Below, one piece after another: positions 1 through 7,072 of a stretch of 29,679 nt of DNA. The notes below the pieces were generated by a model. The model was not told the origin of the DNA. It was given only the letters and a program-made list of their open reading frames with translations, and did no database searches. The stretch's first letter is position 1; each line of letters starts with the position of its first letter. The DNA comes from CAYTCZ01 sp964436315 (GTDB lineage: Bacteria; Actinomycetota; Thermoleophilia; Gaiellales; Gaiellaceae): NCBI GenBank assembly GCA_964436315.1, contig CAYTCZ010000040.1, positions 1 to 29,679 on the forward strand, read 5' to 3'. The translations under genes and the position numbers were made by a program.

Positions 1-189
1 GGGCTTCGTCGCCCTGGAGCGCAACCGGCAGATTCGGCTGTCGTCGTTGGAGCGGGCGTGATCGGGATCGAGTCGGAGGGCGAGATGACCGGCAGTGTCG
101 AAGTGATGAAGATCGACGACGAGTATCGCTGGGTCCTTCCGAGCGCGACAGTCGTAGCGTACGAAGCCGGCGACTGCTCGGTCTCGTAG
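1..189 (+). CDS. C-terminal fragment of an unidentified protein
   Basis: Frame 1 is open from the first base to a TAG stop at 187-189 and gives the last 62 residues of a protein whose start lies outside the window. The end reads ...EVMKIDDEYRWVLPSATVVAYEAGDCSVS, with an acidic stretch followed by a Trp-containing strand. That style is seen at the end of small NTF2-like or secreted accessory domains, but no family can be named from so little. Codon use (G or C in most third positions) fits the neighbouring genes. Truncated by the window edge. Confidence 0.45.
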   Translation, partial: GLRRPGAQPADSAVVVGAGVIGIESEGEMTGSVEVMKIDDEYRWVLPSATVVAYEAGDCSVS

Positions 190-201
190 ACGTGCACCGG
201 G

Positions 202-215
202 GCCGATCTATCGGC
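202..215 (+). terminator. Short hairpin after the first gene
   Basis: GCCGA, a four-base loop TCTA and TCGGC form a perfect five-pair stem 12 bases after the stop of the partial gene. The following bases (attct) are only weakly T-rich, so termination is a guess. Confidence 0.2.
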
Positions 216-329
216 ATTCTGGTACCGAACTGGTATCGAGCTTGTGTTGGCCTGGTTGCTTTCAGAGGGTGTGGACCTCGAATCACGAAGCGAGGCGTAC
301 TCTCAGAGAGAGACACCGAACGACAGTGG

Positions 330-587
330 ATGCCTCCGATGATCGAACGCACTGAGTTCGACGAAACGGTCAAAGTCGGCCAGACGGTTCGCCTTCGAGA
401 TCTCGACAAGCAGCAGAACTTCCGGTATCCGATCGTGCACACCGCCAGTGACCGCGCGGCGGGGTTCCAGATCACCGCTGACTCCCCCGTAGGTCGCGCC
501 CTCCTCGGGCGAGCGCGCGGCGATGTGATCGAAGTGGAGATCCCGCGAGGCAAGCTCCGGCTCGAGATCCTCGCGGTCGAGCCGTAG
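330..587 (+). CDS. Stand-alone GreA/GreB C-terminal domain protein
   Basis: The product is about 85 residues. It matches the C-terminal (FKBP-like) domain of transcript-cleavage factors GreA/GreB and Rnk: a VRLRDLD strand, then SPVGRALLGRARGDVIEVEIPRGKLRLEILAVEP, with the SPVGRALLG turn that is the family hallmark. The N-terminal coiled coil that GreA uses to reach the polymerase active site is absent. It therefore cannot stimulate RNA cleavage in the classical way, but could bind near the polymerase secondary channel like Rnk. Start is uncertain: ATG at 330 or 339, neither with a strong ribosome binding site. An upstream in-frame extension to 192 lacks Gre-like sequence. Confidence 0.75.
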   Translation: MPPMIERTEFDETVKVGQTVRLRDLDKQQNFRYPIVHTASDRAAGFQITADSPVGRALLGRARGDVIEVEIPRGKLRLEILAVEP

Positions 588-615
588 GTTCGTCTCGTCG
601 GCCAGGCCGTCTGGC

Positions 616-1365
616 CTATTCGTCTGAGCCGGCGGCCGGCGGTTCGGCGCGGGCATCGAGGACGTCGATCCACACGAGCCGCGGCCGGGCGCGAGGCCGA
701 TTGTCGGGCCCGCGGCGATAGACCCGTCGTATCGTCGGGAGCAGGAAGCCGTCGAAGTCGCGATGGTCGGTGCAGTAGTGGGCAGCCTTGGCCCACGAGC
801 CGAACGGCTCGGCTGTGTAGTCGTGACGTCGGAGCAGCCCGCTCGCGTCGAAGTAGAAGGTCTGTTCGCGCGAGTGAGTATGGACGTCGGCCGGAAAGCT
901 GACCGCGAGACGACGCCAAGTCTCGCCGTTCTCGAGCCAGGGCTCGAGCTCGGAAACCGCGTATTCGGACCGGGTAAGCACGAACGGGACCGACACGTAT
1001 GTCCAGAGGGCGTAGCTTGCGAAATAGAGCATGTCGAGCTGATCCCACCAGAAGCGGTGCCTGATCGAACTGAAGGCCAGGCGCGGCTCGGCGCGCTCGG
1101 CGAGCAGCTGTCCGTCGTCGGACTCGATGCGCACCGAACCGCTGTCGAAGAGACCGCGCTGTCCCAACTCCTTCCATGGCCTGACCTCAACCTGCTGGCC
1201 GCTGGTCAGGACGCGAGCCTCGAACGTCGCCGGGCCCTGGAGCTTCGAACGGAATGCGAACCCTCCGGCCGAGACGCGAACGACGACTCCCTCGGCTGAC
1301 TCCCATCGCCCCTGCCCTCCGTGGGCTTCGATTGCGACGTCGACAAGGCTACGGTCGGCAGGCAT
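616..1365 (-). CDS. Conserved hypothetical protein, LolA-like character
   Basis: This 249-residue protein starts MPADRSLVDVAIEAHGG and has no signal peptide or membrane span. Alternating beta-strand stretches such as GGFAFRSKLQGPATFEARV and SREQTFYFDASGLLRRHDY suggest an open beta sheet of the lipoprotein-carrier (LolA/outer-membrane lipoprotein-sorting) kind. The Trp/Tyr-rich middle (FWWDQLDMLYFASYALWTYVSVPF, residues about 104-127) recurs in actinobacterial and proteobacterial proteins of unknown function. I cannot assign a reaction. The stop lies 28 bases past the convergent Gre-domain gene. The start is an ATG in a leader shared with the structured region at 1440-1560. Confidence 0.65.
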   Translation of the reverse strand: MPADRSLVDVAIEAHGGQGRWESAEGVVVRVSAGGFAFRSKLQGPATFEARVLTSGQQVEVRPWKELGQRGLFDSGSVRIESDDGQLLAERAEPRLAFSSIRHRFWWDQLDMLYFASYALWTYVSVPFVLTRSEYAVSELEPWLENGETWRRLAVSFPADVHTHSREQTFYFDASGLLRRHDYTAEPFGSWAKAAHYCTDHRDFDGFLLPTIRRVYRRGPDNRPRARPRLVWIDVLDARAEPPAAGSDE

Positions 1366-1446
1366 TCGCGGCTTGAGATTAGTCGACTCGAGGGGCAGCC
1401 GACGAGGTTTCAGCGCCCTGGCATTCCAGTGTTATCGAGTTGAGAT

Positions 1447-1559
1447 CGACTGTTTCCAGTCGGCAACCCCTACCTCCTACCTTGGGCACCGCGGCGAAGT
1501 TCGGCGGATCAGAGGCCGGGGCGGGCCTCGGAACTCCGCCGCCGAAAGGAGGAAGCAAG
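1447..1559 (+). promoter_or_regulatory. Structured leader with possible SD-sequestering element
   Basis: On the plus strand a hairpin CGACTG-tttc-CAGTCG (1447-1462) is followed by a CCTCCT tract near 1470-1480. Next comes a larger two-part hairpin, CGGCGGA ... TCCGCCG (7 pairs) enclosing GAGGCC ... GGCCTC (6 pairs), at about 1502-1543. The leader ends in AAAGGAGGAAGC just ahead of ATG 1560. The CCTCCT tract is complementary to the AGGAGG of the Shine-Dalgarno sequence, so the leader could exist in open and closed forms. I do not recognise it as any riboswitch class known to me. The same hairpin read on the minus strand could also end the gene at 1631-3337, though no U-run follows. Confidence 0.4.
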
Positions 1560-1628
1560 ATGCGCAAGCTATTCGTTGGTTTCTTGGCAGTGTGCTCAAA
1601 GGTCGTCGTCCAGAAGGCCGGCGCTTAA
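1560..1628 (+). CDS. Micro-ORF with very strong ribosome binding site
   Basis: ATG to TAA encodes 22 residues: a basic start (MRKLF), a hydrophobic core (VGFLAVC), then SKVVVQKAGA. AAAGGAGG ends nine bases before the ATG, the best Shine-Dalgarno match seen in the window. The ORF ends two bases before the stop of the convergent PQQ dehydrogenase gene, so a transcript from this leader would run antisense into that gene. It may be a leader peptide, a small membrane peptide or a precursor peptide. No modifying enzyme lies beside it. Coding status rests on the ribosome binding site alone. Confidence 0.4.
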   Translation: MRKLFVGFLAVCSKVVVQKAGA

Positions 1629-1630
1629 CG

Positions 1631-3337
1631 CTATCCGGCGGAGGTCGACTCGACCACGAACCGCGCCAACTCGTCCAACTGGTCGTCGCTCATGATGCCC
1701 TCGAACGAGGGCATCCCGCCTTTGCCATTTCGGAGCCGATCGAGCGCGAGTTCGAGGCTCGGCTTCGTCTGGTCGAGATTCGGCCCGATTGTTCCCGTGG
1801 CGTTCGCGGCTGCGAGCGTGTGGCAGTTTCCGCATCCGTTCTCCTGGAAGAGTGCTTTCCCGTTTTCGGCGGCGCCTCCGCCGTTGCGAGCGCTCCGCGG
1901 ACGGAGACGCGGATCGAGGCGCCACACGCTGCCGTTCAGCGACGTGATGTATACGCGCTCGCGATTGTCGATCCCGAAGGATGTGACCGCGGGTCGCTCG
2001 AGGTGCAATGACCTGACGAGCGCAGAACCGCTCCTCGTTCGCTCAAGGCTCTTGAGCGTGCCCTTGCAGAAGTCGGAGAAGAGGTAGCTGCCGCTCAGGC
2101 CGGGAAGCCGCGGGTCCCGAACCACAACACCACCGATCACAGCACAGTACCCGTCCTCGCGTGCGTACTCGAAGAGGGGCGGAATCGCCCCGGGACAGAG
2201 GCGCTCGGGACGATGCTGAAGGCCGCCCTCGAAACAGGGCCAGCCGAAGTTCCCGCCTCGCGCGTCGCTTGGGTTCGCGTAGTCGATCGACTCGCGGACG
2301 AACTCGCCCGCATCGCCGATGTAGAGATCCCCGGTCACACGATCGATCCAGAACCGCCACGGGTTTCGAAGGCCGTACGCCCAGATCTCGTCCCTCCCTG
2401 GCGCACCGACGAACGGATTCGATTTGGGTATGCGGTACGGCTTTGCTCTGCCAGTCGTCGGGTCGATGCGAAGGATCGTGCCGTTGAGATCGTCGAGTTG
2501 CTGTGCGCGCATCGGGTTGTAGTTTCGACCGAGGCCACCGTCGCCGACGCTCGCGTACAGGAAACCGTCCGGTCCGAACTGGAGCATCCCGCCGTAGTGG
2601 TCGCCCCTCGCTGGCTCGACCCGGAGGATCAGGCGGCGGCTTGCGGGATCTGCGCGGTTTGGATTCTTCCGTGAGCGGCGGAACTGCTCGATGTGGACGG
2701 TCTCGTCGAGGCCACTGAAAAGCGCGTAGAAGAGCCCGCTGTCCTCATAGTCGGGAGCGAACACGATCGACAGGAGGCCTTGCTCTCCTCCTGCAGAAGC
2801 GACGCTGTCGGAGAGATCAAGAAACGGCACGTCTCGGAGCTTCCCGTTCAAGATCACGCGGATCCGGCCGACCTTCTCCGCCACGAACAGCCGCGTGCGG
2901 TTGCCCGGAGCTGCTGCGAGCTGTACGAGTCCCGCTCCGACGTTTGCGACCCGGGTCAGCTTCACGCCGTGTTCCTTGACGAAGAGGGTGCCGGAGACTC
3001 CCAGCCGTGGCACGGAGATTCGCACCGATCCCGACCTGCGCAGGTTGACGCGCAGGCGGGTTCGGCCGCCCGGTGCTACCGAACGGCTGATGGGGCCACC
3101 GACCCTGATCACGATCTGCCGGTCGGTTCGGTTGACGGCGATGATCTGAACGGGCCCAGCCGGGACGGCGGAGCGAGAGAGATGGAATCCGTCATCCCGC
3201 ACCGCGATTGTGACTCGAGTTGTTGCCTGGGAAGCGGCCTTCTCGCGGGGAGCGGCTTGCGCTCGCTCGGTTGCGCCAATCGTCAGGGCGAGAGCCACGG
3301 CGACGGTCAGGATGAAAGCGCCACGACTCCGCTTCAC
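1631..3337 (-). CDS. PQQ-type glucose/sorbosone dehydrogenase with C-terminal cytochrome c
   Basis: A GTG start gives 568 residues exported by a signal peptide (1-28, ending AQA). Residues about 37-122 form an all-beta cupredoxin- or Ig-like domain. Residues about 126-480 are a six-bladed propeller of the soluble aldose dehydrogenase (GSDH) family, with GGEQGLLSIVFAPDY carrying active-site surroundings, LQFGPDGFLYASVGDGG and EIWAYGLRNPWRFW. The last 80 residues are a class I cytochrome c with CGNCH at 502-506 and probable Met542 as axial ligand (GGMPSF). The family oxidises sugars or similar alcohols using PQQ. The fused cytochrome would take the electrons toward the respiratory chain outside the membrane. 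Substrate cannot be predicted. No PQQ synthesis genes are nearby. It is divergent from the oxidase gene starting at 3402. Confidence 0.9.
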   Translation of the reverse strand: MKRSRGAFILTVAVALALTIGATERAQAAPREKAASQATTRVTIAVRDDGFHLSRSAVPAGPVQIIAVNRTDRQIVIRVGGPISRSVAPGGRTRLRVNLRRSGSVRISVPRLGVSGTLFVKEHGVKLTRVANVGAGLVQLAAAPGNRTRLFVAEKVGRIRVILNGKLRDVPFLDLSDSVASAGGEQGLLSIVFAPDYEDSGLFYALFSGLDETVHIEQFRRSRKNPNRADPASRRLILRVEPARGDHYGGMLQFGPDGFLYASVGDGGLGRNYNPMRAQQLDDLNGTILRIDPTTGRAKPYRIPKSNPFVGAPGRDEIWAYGLRNPWRFWIDRVTGDLYIGDAGEFVRESIDYANPSDARGGNFGWPCFEGGLQHRPERLCPGAIPPLFEYAREDGYCAVIGGVVVRDPRLPGLSGSYLFSDFCKGTLKSLERTRSGSALVRSLHLERPAVTSFGIDNRERVYITSLNGSVWRLDPRLRPRSARNGGGAAENGKALFQENGCGNCHTLAAANATGTIGPNLDQTKPSLELALDRLRNGKGGMPSFEGIMSDDQLDELARFVVESTSAG

Positions 3338-3401
3338 GAGGACGAACTTCTCAGGTGAATCCCCGCTCGACTCCGAATACGATGCCGAGGAGGGAGGGCG
3401 C

Positions 3402-4670
3402 TTGAACTTCGGTCCAACACGGCAGGCCTCGATCTTTCTCGCCGGACTTCGGGGCGAGAAGCCCTCGGTGAGGATCGAGCCGGGGCGGCTCGAGCGTCAG
3501 GCGCGAAAGGCGATGTCTCAAGAGGCCTTCGCCTACGTGGCCGGAGGTGCCGGCACAGAGACCACCATTGCTGCAAACCGGGCTGCATTCGATCGCTGGC
3601 GGATCGTTCCTCGCATGCTACGCGACGTTCAAGAACGCGATCTCTCGATTGAGCTCTTCGGACGGCGATTTCCAACGCCGCTCCTGGTTGCCCCGATCGG
3701 CGTTCTCGAACTCGTGCACCAGGGCGCTGATCTCGCGGTTGCCAGAGGCGCAGCCGACGCGGAAATCCCGGTGGTCTTCTCGAACCAGGCCTCCATCCCG
3801 ATGGAGCGGTGTGCGAAGGCGATGGGGGACACTCGGTGGTGGTTCCAGCTCTATTGGAGCAAGTCGGACGAGCTGGCGGAGAGCTTTGTGCGTCGGGCGG
3901 AGGCGGCCGGGGCGAGCGCGATCGTGCTCACACTCGACACGACGATGCTTGCCTGGCGGCCGCGCGATCTCGAGCTCGCGTACCTGCCGTTCCTCCGTGC
4001 GAAAGGCATCGCCCAGTACACGAGCGACCCGGTGTTCCAGCGTCTAGTCAAGGAATCCGGGGCCCAGGAGTCGCCTGACTCGGGTCGCGTCAACGTCGCG
4101 GCGCTCCGCACCTTCGTTGACTTGACTCGCTCGTATCCGGGGAGGTTCTCTGACAACGCCCGCTCGCACGAGCCGCGCGCGGCCGTCAAGCTGTTCAGCG
4201 AGATCTTCTCGCGACCGTCCTTGAGCTGGGAGGACCTTCCGAGGCTCAGGGAGTGGACGACCCTTCCGATTTTGCTGAAGGGGATCCTTCACCCCCAGGA
4301 CGCGAGCAAAGCACTCGAGGCACAGGTCGATGGGATCATCGTCTCGAATCACGGTGGCCGCCAGGTCGATGGATCGACCGCCTCACTTGATGCGCTGCCG
4401 GAAGTCGTGGCCGTCGTCGACGGAAGAGTTCCGGTGTTGTTCGACGGCGGAATCCGGACCGGGGCAGACGTCGTCAAGGCGGTCGCGCTCGGCGCAACGG
4501 CCGTTCTGGTCGGGCGCCCGTACGCCTATGGACTGGCAGTCGCGGGAAGGCGTGGCGTGCGGGAGGTGCTCGAGAATCTGACGGCCGAGCTCGATCTGAC
4601 GCTCGGCCTCGCTGGTTGCGCCTCCCTGGGAGACGTGACTCCGGAGTCGCTTGCCCCCACGCCGACGTAA
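3402..4670 (+). CDS. FMN-dependent alpha-hydroxy-acid oxidase, lactate 2-monooxygenase-like
   Basis: I choose TTG 3402 because GGAGGGAGG lies just ahead of it and because homologues begin about here. Upstream codons would overlap the signal peptide of the divergent dehydrogenase. The 422-residue protein has the TIM-barrel signature of the family: AFAYVAGGAGTETTIAANRAAFDRWRI, PLLVAPIG, LTLDTT, LLKGIL with Lys293, and SNHGGRQVDG with catalytic His317 and Arg320, followed by the phosphate-binding GGIRTGADVVKA. An extended loop between LTLDTTMLAWRPRDLELAY and the barrel end resembles lactate 2-monooxygenase rather than short glycolate oxidases. Expected reaction: oxidation of L-lactate or a related 2-hydroxy acid, with oxygen as acceptor. 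Cytoplasmic. Confidence 0.88.
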   Translation: MNFGPTRQASIFLAGLRGEKPSVRIEPGRLERQARKAMSQEAFAYVAGGAGTETTIAANRAAFDRWRIVPRMLRDVQERDLSIELFGRRFPTPLLVAPIGVLELVHQGADLAVARGAADAEIPVVFSNQASIPMERCAKAMGDTRWWFQLYWSKSDELAESFVRRAEAAGASAIVLTLDTTMLAWRPRDLELAYLPFLRAKGIAQYTSDPVFQRLVKESGAQESPDSGRVNVAALRTFVDLTRSYPGRFSDNARSHEPRAAVKLFSEIFSRPSLSWEDLPRLREWTTLPILLKGILHPQDASKALEAQVDGIIVSNHGGRQVDGSTASLDALPEVVAVVDGRVPVLFDGGIRTGADVVKAVALGATAVLVGRPYAYGLAVAGRRGVREVLENLTAELDLTLGLAGCASLGDVTPESLAPTPT

Positions 4671-4845
4671 GTCCGCGCCTCCGTTCGCTCCGATGAGCAG
4701 TTCGCACTGGGAAGTTGGCGCAACGGCCCTTCTCGTCGACGAGCTCGAGTCTCGCGCGAACGAGGCCACCCAGCTCCACTGGAGTCGTATCTCAAGGGAG
4801 CGGCTGTGTTCCGCGGCGTGCCTGCGGCGGGAGTTCGACGTGCCT
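4671..4845 (+). other. Possible 5' part of a gene broken by the assembly gap
   Basis: From ATG 4693 an open frame reads about 51 residues (MSSSHWEVGATALLVDELES...) up to the gap. The frame has plausible composition but no ribosome binding site and no recognisable motif, so it is recorded only as a possible gene start. Confidence 0.25.
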
Positions 4846-4945
4846 NNNNNNNNNNNNNNNNNNNNNNNNNNNNNNNNNNNNNNNNNNNNNNNNNNNNNNN
4901 NNNNNNNNNNNNNNNNNNNNNNNNNNNNNNNNNNNNNNNNNNNNN
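4846..4945. other. Assembly gap of 100 Ns
   Basis: Exactly 100 undetermined bases, the usual filler for a scaffold join of unknown length. Reading frames cannot be carried across it, and order and distance of the two sides rest on scaffolding only. Confidence 0.99.
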
Positions 4946-4947
4946 CA

Positions 4948-5082
4948 GTGGGTCCTTCGCGAGCTCTCGAAAGCAGAGCGGAGATCGTGGCGGAGTTCGT
5001 CGAGGAACATCCGACACTTTCGACCGAAGCACGTCGCATGGCGACGGCTCGTCTCCGGCCGAGGCCATACCGGCGCCGGTAA
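4948..5082 (+). CDS. C-terminal fragment after the gap, unidentified
   Basis: After the gap the most protein-like plus-strand frame reads VGPSRALESRAEIVAEFV-EEHPTLSTEARRMATARLR and a basic tail ending at a TAA (5080-5082). The helical, charged pattern is consistent with the end of a small actinobacterial protein. It faces the deazaflavin reductase gene tail to tail, with nine bases between the stops. Whether it belongs with the fragment starting at 4693 cannot be told. Confidence 0.35.
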   Translation: MGPSRALESRAEIVAEFVEEHPTLSTEARRMATARLRPRPYRRR

Positions 5083-5091
5083 TCGAGCCCG

Positions 5092-5517
5092 CTAGGCCTC
5101 TCTCGGGGTGAGAACGACGACCGGGATCTCCCGGCCGGCCCTCGCTTGATACTTCTCGAAGTTCGAGTACAGATCGACGAGCAGCGTCCAGAGACGCTCG
5201 CGCTCCTCGGGGCTGGCCGTCGCGGCGCTTGCGTCGAATGTCCGATCCTTCACTTGGACGGTGACTGCCGGTTCTGCGGTGAGGTTCAAATACCAGGCCG
5301 GGTGTTGCGGAGAACCGGCGGCTGAGCCGGCCAGCACGAGCCGACCGTCGTCGGTGAGGTAGCCAAGGGGAACCGTGCGTTGCTTTCCGGTCTTTCGTCC
5401 GGTCGTCGTCAACAGCAGAAGGGGCAGTCCACCGACTTTTCCGAACAGCCGGCCGTTCGTGCCGCGGTAGATCGCCGCGTGCATGCCGACCACCGCGTTC
5501 CAGATCTTGTTCGCCAT
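5092..5517 (-). CDS. Deazaflavin (F420)-dependent nitroreductase/quinone reductase family protein
   Basis: The 141-residue protein matches the Ddn/FDOR-B family: MANKIWNAVVGMHAAIYRGTNGRLFGKVGGLPLLLL, then TTGRKTGKQRTVPLGYL, which contacts the cofactor phosphate tail, and GSAAGSPQHPAWYLNL, the cofactor-binding loop. This family uses reduced F420 to reduce quinones or nitro compounds, and members are abundant in actinobacteria. The ATG at 5517 is chosen because GAGGGGG lies just upstream on the minus strand and homologues start here. The frame remains open upstream to 6051, but that extension is antisense to the sugar transporter and has no family match. Confidence 0.88.
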   Translation of the reverse strand: MANKIWNAVVGMHAAIYRGTNGRLFGKVGGLPLLLLTTTGRKTGKQRTVPLGYLTDDGRLVLAGSAAGSPQHPAWYLNLTAEPAVTVQVKDRTFDASAATASPEERERLWTLLVDLYSNFEKYQARAGREIPVVVLTPREA

Positions 5518-5598
5518 GACCCCCTCGGACGCATCGTTGCACACTGTTTCATTAGGTCGGCTGTGACCGCACGGAACCTGGCGTGATTCAATCCGCGT

Positions 5599-6948
5599 GT
5601 GGAGGGGTCGCCGAGTCCGCTCCCGCTTCGAACGAAGCTGCTCTACTCGTCGAGCAGCCTCGGGGGTGAGGCGCTCGGCCAGAGCCGGGGCCTTTGGCTC
5701 CTCTTCTACTACGCGCCGCCCGACGACGCGGATATCCCCCAGCTCCTTCCACTCGTCGTCGTCGGAGCGATTCTGACCGTTGGACGACTCATCGAAGCGC
5801 TCGACGACGCCCTGATCGGCTGGTGGAGCGATCGCACCCAGTCGCGTCTTGGGCGTCGACTCCCCTTCATTCTCGGGGCAACACCGCTCTGGGCTCTGTT
5901 CGGCTTTCTGCTGTTCACTCCTCCCGAGAACGCCGAGACCTACCAGATCGCGATCTACGTCTTCATCGTTTTTGAACTCTTCCACCTCTTCGGGACGCTC
6001 AGCGGCGGGCCCTACGAAGCTCTCCTGCCGGAGATAGCCAAAACGAACCAAGAGCGGGTAACCGTGGTCGGGATCAAGGTCTACTTCGGAGCGGCCGGCG
6101 GTGCGGTGGGGCTCGTGCTCAGCGGTTTGATCATTGACAACGTCAGCTTCCAGGCGATGGCTTTGGTCATGGCTTCGCTCGCGCTCGCGTTTCGGTATCT
6201 GGGGATGATCGGTGTGTGGAGTCGCGCGAAGGAGAGCAAGGAGCCTGCGCGGATCTCGTTCAAGACCGCGATGCGGACCACGTTCTCGAACCGGGCGTTC
6301 CTCTACTTCTTGCCGAGCTTCGTCCTCTTCCAGATCGGACTCCAGATGCTGCTCGGCGATCTCCCCTTCTATGTGAACGCCGTGTTGGGCGTGGAGGAGG
6401 AGGGAACCTGGGTCGCCATTCTGACGGCGATCACGATTGCTGTTGTCGTCGTCACCATCACCGTCTACATGCGGTATGGCCTTGGCCGGATTGCCAAGCG
6501 CGTTGCCTTTGGCCGATCGATGCTCGGAGCGGCCGTGTTGTTCCCACTGCTCTTCTTCGCGGGGTTCATTCCGGGCATTCCGGCGGAGCTCCAGATCGTC
6601 GTTCTCATGGCCGTGATCGGTGTCCCCGTTGCCGGTGTCTTTCTGTTTCCCGCCGCGCTGACGGCCGATATCGTCGACTTTGACAGCACTCAGACCGGGC
6701 TCCGTCGCGAGGCGACGTACTTCGGCTCCCAGAACTTCGTCGAGAAGACGGCGACGTCACTCGCGCCTCTGTTTCTGACCCTCGTCCTGCTCGCCGGCAA
6801 CACAACGGAGGACACGCTCGGCGTGCGGCTGGTGGGTCCAATCGCCGGGCTGATCGTCTTGACGGGCTACCTGATCTTCCGCAACTACGATCTGCCCGAC
6901 GAAGTGCCTGTGGAACCCGCTCCGGCAGTGTCTGGGTCGAGATCGTAG
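5599..6948 (+). CDS. GPH-family sugar:cation symporter (MFS)
   Basis: GTG start, 449 residues, about twelve membrane spans. The sequence follows the glycoside-pentoside-hexuronide symporter pattern: an N-terminal LLYSSSSLGGEALGQSRGLWLLFYY span; the loop ALDDALIGWWSDRTQSRLGRRLPFILGATPLW, which is the GPH hallmark (D-x-x-x-G-x-x-S-D-R-T-x-S-x-x-G-R-R-R/L-P); and GGPYEALLPEIAKTNQERVTV after span 4. It should import a sugar or glycoside with a cation. No glycoside hydrolase is adjacent, so the substrate is open. The start codon is 82 bases from the divergent reductase gene, so the two may share a promoter region. Confidence 0.88.
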   Translation: MEGSPSPLPLRTKLLYSSSSLGGEALGQSRGLWLLFYYAPPDDADIPQLLPLVVVGAILTVGRLIEALDDALIGWWSDRTQSRLGRRLPFILGATPLWALFGFLLFTPPENAETYQIAIYVFIVFELFHLFGTLSGGPYEALLPEIAKTNQERVTVVGIKVYFGAAGGAVGLVLSGLIIDNVSFQAMALVMASLALAFRYLGMIGVWSRAKESKEPARISFKTAMRTTFSNRAFLYFLPSFVLFQIGLQMLLGDLPFYVNAVLGVEEEGTWVAILTAITIAVVVVTITVYMRYGLGRIAKRVAFGRSMLGAAVLFPLLFFAGFIPGIPAELQIVVLMAVIGVPVAGVFLFPAALTADIVDFDSTQTGLRREATYFGSQNFVEKTATSLAPLFLTLVLLAGNTTEDTLGVRLVGPIAGLIVLTGYLIFRNYDLPDEVPVEPAPAVSGSRS

Positions 6949-6985
6949 AATCGAAGAAGCTCAACGTCAGATACGTCGGGGGACA

Positions 6986-7072
6986 GTGACTGAGCGTCCT
7001 CAGCGGTCGAAGGCGTCGAGGCGTGCAGATCGGGCGACCCTCGTCGCGTACCACGAAGGACAGCGCGAATGA
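6986..7072 (+). CDS. Micro-ORF overlapping the XPF-type nuclease start
   Basis: GTG 6986 to TGA 7072 encodes 28 charged residues (VTERPQRSKASRRADR...). GGGGGA lies just before the start, and its TGA overlaps the ATG of the nuclease gene in an ATGA junction. This arrangement is typical of translational coupling. The peptide has no known domain, and it could be a leader that feeds ribosomes to the nuclease start. Coding status is uncertain because of its length. Confidence 0.4.
   Translation: MTERPQRSKASRRADRATLVAYHEGQRE

Noticed and set aside
3210..3401. N-terminal extension of the hydroxy-acid oxidase
   Set aside because: It would be antisense to the dehydrogenase signal peptide. TTG 3402 has a strong Shine-Dalgarno and fits homologue length.
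4526..5542. Minus-strand frame running through the N gap
   Set aside because: It is held open only by the Ns, overlaps the oxidase end and the reductase gene, and has no domain-like sequence.
5518..6051. N-terminal extension of the deazaflavin reductase
   Set aside because: The added 178 residues are antisense to the GPH symporter, while the ATG at 5517 has a ribosome binding site and the family's normal N-terminus.
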